Shown piece by piece: positions 33,181-45,959 of a DNA stretch of 64,000 nt (position 1 is its first letter; each line of letters starts with the position of its first letter). The notes below the pieces were generated by a model. The model saw only the letters and a list, made by a program, of their open reading frames with translations. It was not told the origin of the DNA and searched no databases. The translations under genes and the position numbers were made by a program. Source of the DNA: Isoetes taiwanensis (taxonomy: Eukaryota; Streptophyta; Lycopodiopsida; Isoetales; Isoetaceae); contig JAJEKV010000096.1 of the NCBI GenBank assembly GCA_021234155.1, forward strand, positions 2,293,678-2,357,677. Direction: 5' to 3'.

Positions 33181-35020
33181 GGGATTATCTATATTGTCTA
33201 AAAAATGATATGAGAAGTACCTTGTTCTTTGTTAAGTTGGCTTGCATTCCTAATAGAAGATGCTAATTGCGTGTAGATGCTGCTATATACTTGCTGGGTG
33301 TGAGCTAACAGATCCATATGATCTGCATATGTCAACTGCCTAATGATGTAATTAGCAAGACGTGCCTCCTTCAGTATGCTAGCCAAGTCAAACTGATGAA
33401 TAAATCGTCCAAATAGCATGAGAGAGAGTGGACATTCTTGGCGCGCTCCTGCATTTCTATTGATAGGGTGGTATGATAGAGGCATTCGAGTCGTGATTAT
33501 TTCATACGACATATATATTGCATTTATGCAGCTCCCATGGGACACCTAGCTACAATAAATTTTTCCCACAACTTCTCCTTAGGCACAATGTTGAAGGCAT
33601 TCATAAAATCCACGAGACAATAGTACAGATTTTGTCGCTTATTTTTGCTGTCCTCCAATAAGGTGCACAATATGAAAATATGATCAACATTAGAATGCTT
33701 GGGTCTAAAACTTACATGTCCAAGTGCATGTACCTCAGTCTCCTCTGCTATATGATGCCAATTGAATTTCATCGAGCAGTTTTGCCAACAGAGGGTTGAC
33801 CATGATTGTGCAGTAATTGGTAAGACAGTCCCCTACTTTAAATATGGGACTATTTTGCTGACAGTCTATTGCGTGGAGAAACCTTCACGGAGGGCCATAC
33901 TTAACAAACTAGTCGGGAGGAGGACACTACAATCCCATCCACTTCAATCGTTCTGCCTGTAGTTTATCTAGATCTATTGTCTTGCCATTTGCAAGACGTT
34001 GCAAGCCTTAGATGACATCCGCCACCATTATAGTCAATGGGGACTGGTTTGTGATGGCACTGCATACTGAACCATATCAGGATCATAGATATGTACCCAT
34101 GGTCAAATGAGATTTTGCCAAGAGGGCTCATAGGCTTGTGTATTACTCGCTTCCAAAATGTTCTGGATTGGTGGTAAAGAAGGTAAAAGATTTTCGATTG
34201 ATGTTCGGCAATCTAATATGCCTTCTTGCCTTTAGATGAAAGCTCTATACAACTTGACGACTTGTAGTTGAAGAGTAGCATAACCACCAGTCTGATCTAT
34301 CATTTAAGATCTTTGCATTCATCATCAAAACATTTTACTCAAGGGAAGATGGATGGATGTTCATAATGCTCTTCTAATGTGCTTCTCCCAAAACATTGCT
34401 ATAGCTGCACCTAGAAGGACAAGAACAAGTCGTGAGAAGCTGCAAGATTCTTGACATCTCCTCTGCTAACAATTGACATATCATATTCAAAAAGAAGATG
34501 AGACATACAGGATGTGGCTTGACACTGGACCTTCATTGGTTTCCAATCTTCTATGATGAAGAGGGTATGATGATCCGAATTCACCTCCTCATCCCTACTG
34601 TGTGTGGCCACCTGTAGATATGTGAGAAATTGTACAACTTGCTTGTTCACAAGCAACATGACACTGGACCCCCCACCATGATCCCCCTGATGACAAGTGT
34701 AGGAGGAGGAGGGTCATTGTTCAAGGCCATTGCAAATAATCGAGTCAAAGATAATCATTCCTATGCATAAGAGCTCTCACTCTACTAAGGACAGCTCTAC
34801 TATAATCGTCTAGCTAATAGATGGTCTGCAAACCATCCAACACCCATATAGGTCAGCCACAAATCTATGCAGCAGCTGATGTTGCTCGTCGTATCAGAGA
34901 GCTAGCCCACACATGCTAAGAGCCTGCCACATAAACCAGGTTGAGCAACTCTTCAATTTCTAAGATTATTAGACCAGATTCGGGAGTGATATTTAGAGAA
35001 ATTAGGATTTTAAATTAAAG

Positions 35021-35046
35021 AATAGAATAGAATAGAATAGAATAGT
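35021..35046 (-). repeat. (TATTC)n microsatellite tail of LINE copy C
   Basis: Five units of aatag on the plus strand directly before the LINE 3' UTR. Confidence 0.9.
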
Positions 35047-37110
35047 TTTTTTATCGTCCACTGAGACCAATCGGCCTATGGGACCCGGGAAGAAGCCGCA
35101 ACAAACTTATTCTTGTCGGGTTAAAAACCCCGCCCGAAGGTTTTCGAGGAAAAACCGTGGCGATAATAAGATCTTGTCATCAAACTGTCTGGTATACATC
35201 ATCATGAAATAAATGTGTATGTACATGTCAAGTGCGTGCGAGGACATAGCTGATCTCGCATGTCCATGACCTCACGAAGGTATGATCCTAGCATCCGCAC
35301 GGATGCCGTGCTCAATGTCACATGTAGCGGTGGCCGGGCGACCAACTTCGGCATAAGCGTCCGGATTTGATCATATCTTTGGGCAACTTTGAAGGGTATG
35401 AGATTCATCCTCAATGACTCCCATTTGGCGGCATTGTGAGCACGGCCCCGGCGTGGCTCACCAATCCATCACACTGTCTCAACCGAAGATGATGTGCCCC
35501 AATGCGAATGGAGGCAATGAGTCTGCGTCTTTTCATAGGCAAGTGGGTGCGCGGGTAGCATTGTGGGCCTCGTTCCAATGTGGGATTTATGTGGTATTGT
35601 GGTAGTGTCTTTGTCTTGACCTGTTCAAAGCTGGCATCCCAAAGCTTGCTGATGAAGCAAGCGTCAAGATATTGCCTCAAGCTATGGCGATCTGCCTCTG
35701 TTTGCACTTGTATGCACTGTCCTCTCCCGCACATTCCATCTAGCCATCCATTGAGCTCTCTTTTCCCTCCAGCCAGGCCTTGGCGTTGTGGCCCCATTGC
35801 CATGATATAAGCTAGTTTTGGGAGGCGAGCATCGTCCATGTTGACCACCTTACGAAAATAGACAATGTGGCGATCAAGGGCAGCCCTCACGAAGAGGCAA
35901 GAATCACATTTCTGCGGTAGAATTTGATATGGGATTTGTGGACTTCACCCCTAGTGCTCATTACCAAGAAGGCTTTGCGCTTTTGCTCCAAGTCATTCCA
36001 AGTAGCGAGGGATACTCATGGGCCCCATACTTCCACCCCGTATAAAGGGCGGGCTCCACTAAGACTTTGAGCAGGTGTGGTGATGGGTCCAATCATACAA
36101 CTCCGCTCTATGACTATTGTTTTGCATTGCATATAGTGCTTTCCAGCCCGCCGTAACTTCGTGAGCCGTATGGATGTGTCCAAAGTGCATAGTAGGCGGA
36201 AACTCCACTCCCAAATATTTGTATGTGGATGCTACTTCCACATTACGCCCTCGATAGCGGAAGGAGGGATCCTACCGTCGTGAAGATGATATGAAAACCA
36301 CCTTAGTCTTGGCCAAGTTGACGCCGCATATCGGTTGCTTGACAAAATGTGTCCGGGGCATCGAGATGTCGTTGCATGTCTGCTGGTGTGTAAGCTAGGA
36401 GGTCCACATCATCGGCATATATTAAGCGCTTGATGATGCGGTAGAGAAGGTGAGCCCGTAAGCCCCCATTATCGACAAGCCCGACTCTCCAATTGATCAA
36501 TGTAAAGCCCAAACAATGTTGGGGAGAGGGCATCCCTGGCGAACCCGATACTACTATCAAATGGTTGGCTTGTCGAACAACCGGCAGAGCATCTTTCATA
36601 AAGCACCCTGCTTGCATTACGCAAATCTACAGGAACCCCGGTATGCATAATCTTGCCCATAGTTTTCGAGCCACGGTGTCAAATGCCTTTGCAAAATCCA
36701 CGAAGCAACAATATAGATCACGGCGGTTCTGCTTTGTCTTCAACCGAGCTTCGCAATGTGAAGATGTGGTCAATGGTTGAGTGTCGGGTCTGAATCCTGC
36801 TTTGGGTGAGGGCTCATTATCTCTGCTGCCTCGCCTTGACCCGTCAAGCTGCTGCTTTCGAGAATCCCAGCAAGCAATTTTGCAAACACCGAACTGACCA
36901 TGATTGTTCGGTAATTGGCTGGGCAGTGCGGGTCACCTGCCTTATAGATGGGAACAACTCTGCTATTGGTCCACTGCATCGGGAAGCCTTCCTGTAATGC
37001 CTTGTTGAACAAGGCGGTCAGCACTGGTATTATGGACGGCCCTGCCCACTTAAGCAATTCTGCCTGCATGCCATCCAGGATTAGTTGCATCATGAACATG
37101 ATGACTAGCT
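35021..37110 (-). pseudogene. LINE copy C: RT, C-terminal domain, 3' UTR and (TATTC)n tail
   Basis: Minus strand, from 37100 downward: DGMQAELLKWAG, VVPIYKAGD, NYRTIMVSSVFAKLL, DLYCCFVDFAKAFDTVARK, LSPTLFGLYIDQLE, LIYADDVDLLAYT (catalytic YADD near 36410), EVASTYKYLGVEF, then a long C-terminal part (35411-35890) to NLIPFKVAQRYDQIRTLMPK. The 3' UTR ends near 35050 and a five-unit (TATTC)n tail fills 35021-35046, typical of LINE target-primed insertion. The endonuclease is absent, so it is 5'-truncated. Frameshifts occur at several points. Confidence 0.88.
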
Positions 37111-37377
37111 ACAACATAGGCCGCCATAACCATAGCTTTTATAGGGTTGCCCTAGCACTATATCTTTACCACATCATCTCCTTCAGTTGCCTGCTCATCC
37201 ATAGGAAAACCATATGCAACTAAAAACAATGAAACATCACAATACAAGAAATCGCATGTGCCAAAAGTTGGCTTCAAGGGCCAACCAAATAAACTTCCGC
37301 CACAGTTGCAACACCATCGACCAAGGACATGGATTACCAGGAAGTGGGAGAGGCATTTTGTCGATGTTGGGAAAGGA
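37111..37377. other. flank of LINE copy C, no gene seen
   Basis: Non-coding DNA upstream of the truncated LINE 5' end. Confidence 0.4.
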
Positions 37378-37800
37378 AGCAAGAGACACAACTTAGATCT
37401 TGAATCATACAATAGAAGAGATATAAACAAACACAAATCCAATTGCACACATATAAACTCATATGTTCTGACAAGAATTTAGCTGTTGCCATGTTTCAAC
37501 AATCCAACAATTGCCAAGAATAGCAAAAAACTCTTGCAATAAATAACACATATGCTATGCTTCCTCCATAAAACCCGAAATAGGAAAGTTCCAAACCATT
37601 CCACCCCTTGAAAATCGGGTCTGCCCTAATTATTTTTAGATAATAGAGTAGTATGATATCACTGGACCAGCCATAATCTTGTATAACAAGGGCAATTTGA
37701 GTTAGCTAGTTAAACTTCGCCAGGCCCAAATAAGAAAACTCTTATAAATGAAATTCTAAAGCCATTGTTGAAACATTTTAATATAAGAAAAGCACACAAA
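37378..37800. repeat. dispersed repeat, copy 1
   Basis: Aligns with 45425-45930 through shared phrases: caagagacaca, ataaacaaacacaaatccaa, ttcaacaa(t/c)c, agcaaaaaac, gaaagttc, taccctaatt / tgccctaatt, agataatag, and the aaagccaatgtt / aaagccattgtt region. The copies differ often, so the duplication is old. Confidence 0.75.
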
Positions 37801-38640
37801 TGCCCTTGCAAAATGCAAAAATTACTCCAATGCCCTTTAAAGATAAAAAATCTCCAAAATGCCTGGGCAGGAAACGGACAAACATTCTGTATTGGCATGT
37901 AAAGAAACATTTGGGAAGGCACCAGCCAAAATGTCAAGACATAAGAATGATGCAGAAACTGCTTCAAGAAGATTATTTCTTTTAATATGCTTCTACAGAT
38001 CTTCAATTGATGACAAAGCTGGTTTGCTGGCTACAGTTACTTGAAAAAACAAATTAAACATGAACTAAATTAATGTAAAGAAATGTTTTAATTATGAAGT
38101 TGTATTCCTATGTTTTATCAACTCTTTGTGTGATAGCTTACATCTATACAAGAATCAACTAGCAATTGACTACAAGTTTAGAACTAGAAATCACAACCTT
38201 TGTAAGCTTGAAACTGTTGCTCAATTTCTTTTTCATTATGGATTTGCTTTAGTATTCATGTATATAGCTTATAACTACAAAACAATCAATTAGGTAATTT
38301 GCAAAGTGGCAAAAGCAGAACTTGAAATTGATGCCTCTCATGGTTAAATTTTTGACAATATAATGCTAGAGCAACTAACAAACAACATTGAACAAAAAAA
38401 TGTTCCTACTCTTATATCTGCTAATGATTGCTCAAGACTGTAGCAAGTAATACCTCATGGAAGCGGAATCACACCTAACAGTAAGATATCAATCTCTAAT
38501 TCAAAGAGAAGGCATAAAGGGGGCACAAAGGTTATCTTATATTTCACTTTACAAAGAAATACCTGCAATTTCAATTGGCGCGTTTGCAAGTTCAGCAATT
38601 GTGACCAACACTTTTGCATCTTGAACAATTTACTAATTTT
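37801..38640. other. AT-rich non-coding DNA
   Basis: At 37800-37865 the text aaatgcccttgcaaaatgc and aatgccctttaaag resembles the arm text of the MULE-like element at 1272, but no partner arm was found. Nothing else supported. Confidence 0.4.
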
Positions 38641-39560
38641 GTATCATCCTCAGTGGACGATCTTATTCTCCTCTTTTTAGATCGCCCTGGCAGTCGAGAT
38701 GTTTGTGAAGGAAGCATGTCTGTGGCTGCTTCATGTTTTCTTCGGCTACTCAAGATGGTGTAATTTAGGAATTGACTATGGAGGATGGTGGCACTTAGGA
38801 AAGTTCTTCCTTTGTGTCTCTTTTATCAATTTCGTCTATATCCGAATGCTTCGCCCTTCTTGAAGGGATTGTTTGATTCTTGGGATACAGTTCGTGTGCT
38901 ATTTAAGATTAATCCAGGTGTGTGCGCACAGGTAGGTTCTCCATGTTGGCGGATTCCTCTGGATAATCACATGCTTCTGTGTGCTACTGTACATCCATTG
39001 ACTCAGCGGCATTGGAGGCTTGCTGGTATTCTCACAGTTGGTGCTTGGCATGAGGCTGGACACTTGTTGCCTTGGGATGTTTCTCAGACTAAGTTTATTC
39101 TATTTCGATGGGACAGAGCTCTATGGCAAAAGCTGACTAACATTCTGCTAGACGCTCCTTCACACCCAGTTGATGTGCCTATTTGGACTGGTCTCCAAAT
39201 TGTTAATGCACAACGTCTTTTGCATTCGTTATATAAAAAACTGGTTAATGTTGACATTGTCCCCCCTCGGGCTGAATGGTAGCTTCACATTCCTCCTCCT
39301 CAGTGGAAATATATGTGGTCCTGGGTCTGGAATAAATTGCTTCATCCCAAAGTTTCTGCCTTATAGTGTCAACTCCTTCATAGATGCCTGCGGGATAATT
39401 TGTTGGTTCATAAGCTTTATCCCCGCATTTCAAAACTCTGTCCACTGTGTAAGCGACAAGTTGAGAGTCTCGAGCACTGCTTCTTTCTATGTGACCAAGT
39501 TCAGTAAGTTTGGTCATGGTTACTATCTCTCTTCCGTGTGGCCTTGACTAGCCTTGGTGC
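38640..39560 (+). pseudogene. L1-like LINE 3' coding region with zf-RVT-type finger
   Basis: Plus strand reads QFRLYPNASPFLKGLFDSWD near 38830, LTQRHWRLAGILTVGAW near 39000, and, after frame changes, LVHKLYPRISKLCPLC then KRQVESLEHCFFLCDQV near 39400-39495. The CPLC-x-E-x-HxFxxC pattern is the zinc-binding segment found at the end of plant LINE polyproteins. RT is not attached. Confidence 0.75.
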
Positions 39561-42500
39561 TTCTCGCCATTTTGATGAATTTCGGACTTTTGCCACCTCA
39601 AGCAAGAAAATGGGATTGTGTTGATTTCATCGTCTTGTCACAAAATTAATCTTTTAAAATGGGATTGTGTTGATCTTGCTAAGTGGATGGGAACGCCGTT
39701 CGAAAGCAATAGCAAGTTACGCCGCATGCGGCATTCCCTTCCCGTAAATTACTATTCCTTTTGCCTTTTGCGTTCTTTCTCGGGAGACGAAGAGGGAAAT
39801 TTTTGAAATGGCATTGGCACTGGCTCGAAATCGATGCTTCAAGATTTGCAGCTTGAGGAGGAAGCTTGAGGTTGTTTGCAGGACTCCTCTTTTGAAGCTT
39901 TTTTTCCATTTCCTTTCTTTCATCCCCTTCTCTAATACTTTTTATTTTCTTAATCCACCAGCAGATGTTAGTAGAATCATCAGCATCATAAAAAGAAAAG
40001 GGATTCTGTTTGCTTCCGGCAAATCAGTTGGCGTTGTTGGCTCTTAATCTCAGGTAGATCCTCATTCTTATTTGTTGCTTGCATCCTAATCCGTTGTTTG
40101 TGGTTTAACCCTCTGTAAGCTCACTGATTTATCAGGCTACCCAAGCTTCCTATCAGCAGAGTTGCGCTAAAGTTCGCAAGTCCTTCTAGGTAGAGTCGAA
40201 ACTGACATTCTTGCACCTCCTTTTATCATGATCATATTTTTTCTGATCTGTTTGACTGATCATTTATCCTGCTTTTGGTTCAACTCACAACTCAGGTAAC
40301 AAGCATTCTTGCCTTTAGGTCGGCCTTACACGATGCATAGCCTCTGTGTTTTTCATTTTTGCCGTAGTATTCTCTATTCTTTTGCACAAGATCATCTGTC
40401 AAGGTTTTTCCGCTACTTTTTTGCATTGTTTTCTTTCTACTCCAGCTTTCTCGGCATTGTGGATAAGAGGATGAATGCTTTGTGCCTCTGGCTTGAATGA
40501 AAAACTTCTAAATCACTCCCAAAGCAATATTTTTGTGCCTATGTATGGGGTGCAGGCTTCTTGCAAGAAAAGGTTATGACATTTCGAAGGGAAAAACTTT
40601 CTAAAGCTTGCTGGTTGCTGGTTGTATCAGGTAAAATTTGCATTCTGTAGCCGATTGGAAGTTTTTGGGGCTAGCTACAATAGCAAGCAAGGTAATCTTT
40701 GCATTTGTGTGTTGTTCTAAAGCAACTTCTCAGGTTGATGATGCGTTTCTAAGCCATGATTATAGGCCCACAAAGAAGTGGATTCATATTTCAAATTTTT
40801 TGTAGTTCTGAATGATGAGAACATTAGGCCTTATGAGTTTTAAGGGTTGTGTTTTGGAGTTTAAAGCATAACTTGGTTGTCAATCCTAGATCTTGTGAGA
40901 TTCGTGAATCGGTTTTAGGGTAGATCCTTTTGTGCTGTGCCATTTCTGTAAACTGTCTAATAGTCTGCTTGATGTCTAACGTTTATTCTATTTTCCATGC
41001 ATAGATTACATTGCTACACTTCTCACTTTTTTTACAGGCTGGTGCTGAAGCAAGCGTATTGGCTTAAACGTCAGGCATGGCCGGATACCGTTAATACCTC
41101 TGTTTAATTATTCGTTATACTTTATCCTTCCACCAACAAATCCATCTTAAATGCATTGTGGTTTTTTATTTGCCATTTGCATTGTCATAACAGATAGGTG
41201 CTAAGCAAATTATTTGGCAAATTTCCTTCTCTGAGTATATGTATGCCAATCTTACAGAGTAAGTAATGCTGTTTATCATTTCTATTTTTTTGTCCCAGCC
41301 TTACTACATGTACAAGTTTTGCTGGGGATGCTTATAAGGCATGTTCCCGACAATCGCAGTGATCATTTTGAAGGGTAATAAAGTGATCCTGGATTCAGGT
41401 AATGATGGAATTATCTCTTTGCTCTCTGAGTTTAATCTCTATTATAATAGATTACTCTGACTATAACTTATCGTGATACATGCAGGAATACATGGTAAAG
41501 TTGAATCATGTGTCATTTATTTCTGTAGATTATGTTTCATTCCAAAGTATTGGATATGTGAATGTGCAACAGAGATTCTGCCATCTTCAAAGGTACATTT
41601 CACCCGGGTACATTCTGCTAATATGCTTTTGCAGGTCTGGTTAACATGCTAAGGTAAAAATGTACTTGGAATGCAGCCATTGCTGCATGTAAATAAATTC
41701 ACAAGTATTGTGGTATGTGAATTGCAATACTGTGGTAGTTATTGATTATTATTGTAGAGTGCTGAAAAGTCTTTTTCATGATAAAATATTTTCGATGCTT
41801 AAACCATGTCAATTGAGTCATTGCTCCTTGTTGAATTCAAAATGCTATACTTATTCCATTTTTTGTGAAGATTTCAGTTGGAATTCACCCAAAATATTTC
41901 TTCGTTGTCATTTTGATGACCCTAATGTCCAATTTTGTGAAGAGTTCACTTGGTCAAATGCAAAAAAAGCATTTATTCTATTCTTGGTTCTTCAAACTCA
42001 ACAAATGTACATGTGACAAAACTAGATGTTGTAGGAACTTCATGCACTCGGTCATGTTTGTAGCCAATGGAATTGGTTATGCATGAATGCATGCCCCTAC
42101 ATATGTAAAGACACAAATATGTTATATTACAAATCATTTCATAATTAGTATTTTCTCCTATATTCACCACTGTTTATGGCATGTACTCATGTTTCCTATT
42201 GCTGGGTAGCTTCTATGGTATTTGTTGAACTATATTCATAACTCTTATCAATCTACAACTCGGATTCCATTGTGTATATCCTAGCTTTTACAAAAACCAT
42301 TATTCACCAATTAATTCAGAAAACAGAATAGTTTAGGCACTCAACATCTTGCAAAAATGATTTTGTTGTAAGTTCAACGCATGCACATGCATTTCACACC
42401 CGCACATTTTCATTCATGTGAACATACATGCAAAACATATACAGGATGCCGCCCACATCTTCTACAACTTACACATATCTACACATGCGAACCTTCGAAT

Positions 42501-42950
42501 ATTTCATATGGCAGTTTAATTACAATCGAGTTTACTATCCAATATGTAGCATAATAACAGGGGGTTTCGTTTGTATTTTTGTACTTTTTTTCCTAAGGTT
42601 TTTATATGATTTCATGGATGTATCTGATGAGGCATACTAATTAGTATATATAGAGTGCGCATACGCTTGAACTAATTTTGATGCCTATATGCAATGGTTT
42701 AGACCCACATATCATATATTTTTCTTTTTTAAATTGCATTTTCTTATCACATTCTGCTTGCTCGACATGCAAGGCTCGAGATAACCCATTTTAGGGTTTA
42801 TGTGTCTAGGGTTATATTCATGTTTGGTCCGAGACATGGGGGCTCTGTACTCTGCAGCAAGAGATCCAATTTTCGTTGGTCATCACGGCAACATTGACAG
42901 GCTTTGGGTGATATGAAAAAGTCTAGGCAGGTCGGATCCTCAAGATACAG
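39561..42950. other. unassigned region with several splice-site-like signals
   Basis: Many acceptor and donor look-alikes occur on the plus strand (for example ttatcag|gctaccc at 40137, ccttctag|gtagag near 40188, tttttacag|gctggtg near 41038, ggattcag|gtaatg near 41398). Between them, no frame resembles a known protein. It might be the 5' part of the hypothetical gene at 43004-43636 or non-coding. Confidence 0.3.
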
Positions 42951-43003
42951 ATTGTCTCGATGCGTTTTTTGTATTTTTTTGATGAATTTGGTGATCTGGT
43001 GCA

Positions 43004-43636
43004 GGTTTATATCAGGGATGCGTTGATAACAGAGGCTTTAGGGTATAAATATCAAGAGATGCCTACAGAATGGCTGACTGCGAGGGCCACTGAATCTGGT
43101 GCAACTGCCAGCACCAAATCGAAAGATTTGACAGGTCATGCGGTCTGCAGATTGACAACGAATTTGACAAAACAGAGTAATTCTGATCCGACAGTTTATA
43201 AGGAAGGTAGATTACACCTTGTTTTCCACAGACGGATGCTGCTGTAGCACAGGTTGGCCATGCTTCTCCTGATCGAATGCACAAAGCCATGCTCTTCAAG
43301 TGGCAAATCCTCTTCTGCAAAGGGATTTCGTTGAGAGTATCTATGGTACTTTTGATATGTTTAGGTTGTAGGAGTCGTTGTCTTGGTTTTGTCTTAAATA
43401 AGATGATGTTGTTTCTATTGCTGTGGGCAGGGTATCTTGCTCACATTCTCAACCATATGTTTCATTCACAAGTTGGAAGTTGAGAATGGCATCATGGACA
43501 CCAGCTCATGTATCTGATTGTGCCAAAGCATTTGAGCTCAATATCGGTTACAATCCAAGCTTTGGCTGCTTTGTGCACGAATCTGCAGTTTCTCTCAGTA
43601 AACGACGTCGTCGCCATCATGGCTCTCCAATGTAGG
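43004..43636 (+). CDS. hypothetical gene, three possible 3' exons
   Basis: Possible exons are 43004-43206 (after ggtgcag; VYIRDALITEALGYKY), about 43232-43340 (after ccacag; TDAAVAQVGHASPDRMHK) and about 43433-43636 (after gggcag; ending SLSKRRRRHHGSPM and TAG). The final residues are a basic cluster like a nuclear localisation signal. I recognise no domain and the upstream exons are unclear. It could equally be decayed transposon or chance open frames. Confidence 0.25.
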
Positions 43637-43639
43637 CGC

Positions 43640-44455
43640 CTTCACCTGGTCCAATTTTGTAGCCCCCTGCAGAAGCCTCAAGAGCTCCTGCACCCACAAG
43701 TTCATATCAATGCAAGTGCTTATAAAACATGAACATTAGCTTGATAGAAATTGGCACACACATTGATGACACATTGATTTCTAGGCTATTTGAAATTAGT
43801 GTGAGGAAGCTTTGAGCAACCAGATATGACTACCTGGAATATGGTTTTTGAAGCTGCAGAATTATGATTTATAGCTATATCTCAACATTGGCATTGTGGT
43901 GTGCGAGTGTAACAGATGCAGATACCGGACTGGATGTAATGCATCGGCTTCGACGTCATTATGTGCTAGTTTAGGTTGTGATATAGCCTGTATATTTGTA
44001 CAATTATTCCAGGTGAGCAGAGCTGGTATTTTTTAGAGGCAGAGGCTCGAATCAAGGCAAGTGGAAATGTCCAGCAAAAGGGGGCCTACACCAATTTTGG
44101 AGTGTTGTGGCAATGCAATTTCTGCTTAATGCTAATTTTTTCCCACGATGTAAGGTTGGGTTAGCCATTTGGCATATTCTTTTATGAAGAGACCGAGTTT
44201 TTCTGAGTATGATAGTTTTATTTGGATGCTATGCTATATTCCACCATTTGCTTTGCATTCGCTAAATTAGAAGAATATGTTAAAAGATGTATAGCCGTTG
44301 GCCTGGGATAGAATCTTTCATTGAGCAACCAAGAGATGGAATCTTTCATTGAGCGACCAAGAGACACGAGAACATATGCCAACTTTTGAGTTATGGTGGA
44401 ATCACAATAGGGTGGGATGACTACGAATAACGGGATTTAGTCTGCAAAAATTTTT
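43640..44455. other. intergenic, no gene seen
   Basis: Contains a short direct repeat (gatggaatctttcattgagc / gatagaatctttcattgagc near 44305 and 44335). Nothing else supported. Confidence 0.4.
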
Positions 44456-44460
44456 AGCAT

Positions 44461-45214
44461 CACACTATAGGTTGTCATTTTTAGCATCACACTATAGGTT
44501 GTCAGATAACTCAATTTCAACATGCAATTGTTATAAATTGCTTGTTTATTTGTTTGTTTGGTTTTGTTAAGCTTTTGTTGGGGCGGGAGGGCCAAAATTT
44601 TTTAGTATAACTACCAACACATAACTACCATTAACATTAATTAACGCAAACCATTGCATTCCACACTTAAAAATAAAATTCCCCCTTAAACCCCCTGTGG
44701 TTTGAGTGCATATTCACACGGGGGGTGACGTAGGGCAGCGAGAGCCCCTAAATTCATGTTATACATGTACAAAATCAACACCATATAGTACATTGTCTCA
44801 AATCTTATAGTATTTTACAAACTGTGTTATACAATATACCAAAACTTGTACAGGCATACCCCACAAACGAGGATCTCTATGTACGGTCTAGATTGAGGAA
44901 TAAAGGGCATATATGCTCATCCTACAGCTCTCGATGCCCGGAGTGACCCCCCGTGTGAATATGCACTCAAACCACAGGGGGTTTAAGGGGGAATTTTATT
45001 TTTAAGTGTGGAATGCAATGGTTTGCGTTAATTAATGTTAATGGTAGTTATGTGTTGGTAGTTATACTAAAAAAATTTTTTGGCCCTCCGGGCCCTAACA
45101 AAAGCGAACAAAACCAAACAAACAAATAAACAAGCAATTTATAACAATTGCATGTTGAAATTGAGTTATCTGACAACCTATAGTGTGATGCTAAAAATGA
45201 CAACCTATAGTGTG
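44461..45214. mobile_element. 754-bp foldback element with roughly 280-bp arms
   Basis: Left arm 44461-44739 starts CACACTATAGGTTGTC, repeats that unit once, and runs to a GC-rich inner part (cacacggggggt). The right arm 44926-45214 is its reverse complement with few changes. The loop (about 44740-44925) is non-coding. The end unit CACACTATAGGTTGTC is doubled on both sides, like foldback elements with subterminal repeats. No clear target duplication is visible. Confidence 0.88.
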
Positions 45215-45424
45215 AATAAAGTCAAAATCTGTTAAATAAATAACTATTATTATTATGTTTGAAGCACTGACTAATACACCCTCTAATACTCTCATTCTGT
45301 TTACATTCCACTGTAGCTACTCATTCCATCACCTAAGTAGGCATCCCATCCTACCTCTATTTTTCTACCCATTTCGAGCGCCCAAGACTAATGCCCGGCA
45401 TCGCCGGGCACACGTTCCTAGTAT

Positions 45425-45930
45425 GTTATATAAAAAGCAAGCAAGAGACACAGCTGAGATCTTGATGCTTATAGCAGAAGAAACATAAACAAACACAAAT
45501 CCAATTGTACACCGATTTATCAAGAATTCGGCTGCTACAACGCTTCAACAACCCAACAATCTCCCTAAAATGGGAATATTGAATATAGCAAAAAACCATT
45601 GCCCTAAATAAAACATATTTTATGCTCCCTCCATCCAGAAAACCAAAAATAAGAAAGTTCTAAAAAAATACCACTTCACCATTGGGAAAATCAAGCCTAC
45701 CCTAATTGTTTCCAAGATAATAGACTAGTGTGATACCAATAGACCAAATATGCTATTGTAAGAGAAATGTTTGTACCGGCCATAGTCTTGTTGGCTATAA
45801 ACTTGCAATATTTCATTTCATATTGCGGGAGGGCTTCTCATGCATGGTTGAGACTACAATTCATATGCAATTTGATCATGCCCAAAGAAGGCAATCCCAA
45901 AGCCAATGTTTAAAGACTTGAAATATATTT
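45425..45930. repeat. dispersed repeat, copy 2, upstream of EMC6
   Basis: Diverged copy of 37378-37800 (see shared phrases there). It ends just before the first probable EMC6 exon, so it may contribute promoter sequence. Confidence 0.7.
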
Positions 45931-45959
45931 CAATTTGCTGCAAAGTTAAAAGTTTCACT

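Larger units (their letters stand above)
31263..34990 (-). pseudogene. LINE copy B: endonuclease end, RT and 3' UTR, split by an insertion
   Basis: Its minus-strand 3' end at 31263 has a CAATTCAATTC tail and the same 3'-UTR text as copy C (gagaccat... atgggact; ttcgagg(g)aaaa). The C-terminal part (31560-32260) aligns with 35400-36060. After an interruption (32270-33180), RT reads YADHMDLLAHT near 33330, CPLSLMLFGRF near 33440, DFMNAFNIVPKEKLW near 33610 and FRPKHSNVDHIF near 33700. Near 34590 EVNSDHHTLFI matches the SDHxxL end of the AP-endonuclease domain. Many frameshifts; inactive. Confidence 0.78.

Noticed and set aside
35411-35890. 159-codon minus-strand frame as a host gene
   Set aside because: It is the C-terminal part of LINE copy C, collinear with the RT and 3' UTR and alignable to copy B.
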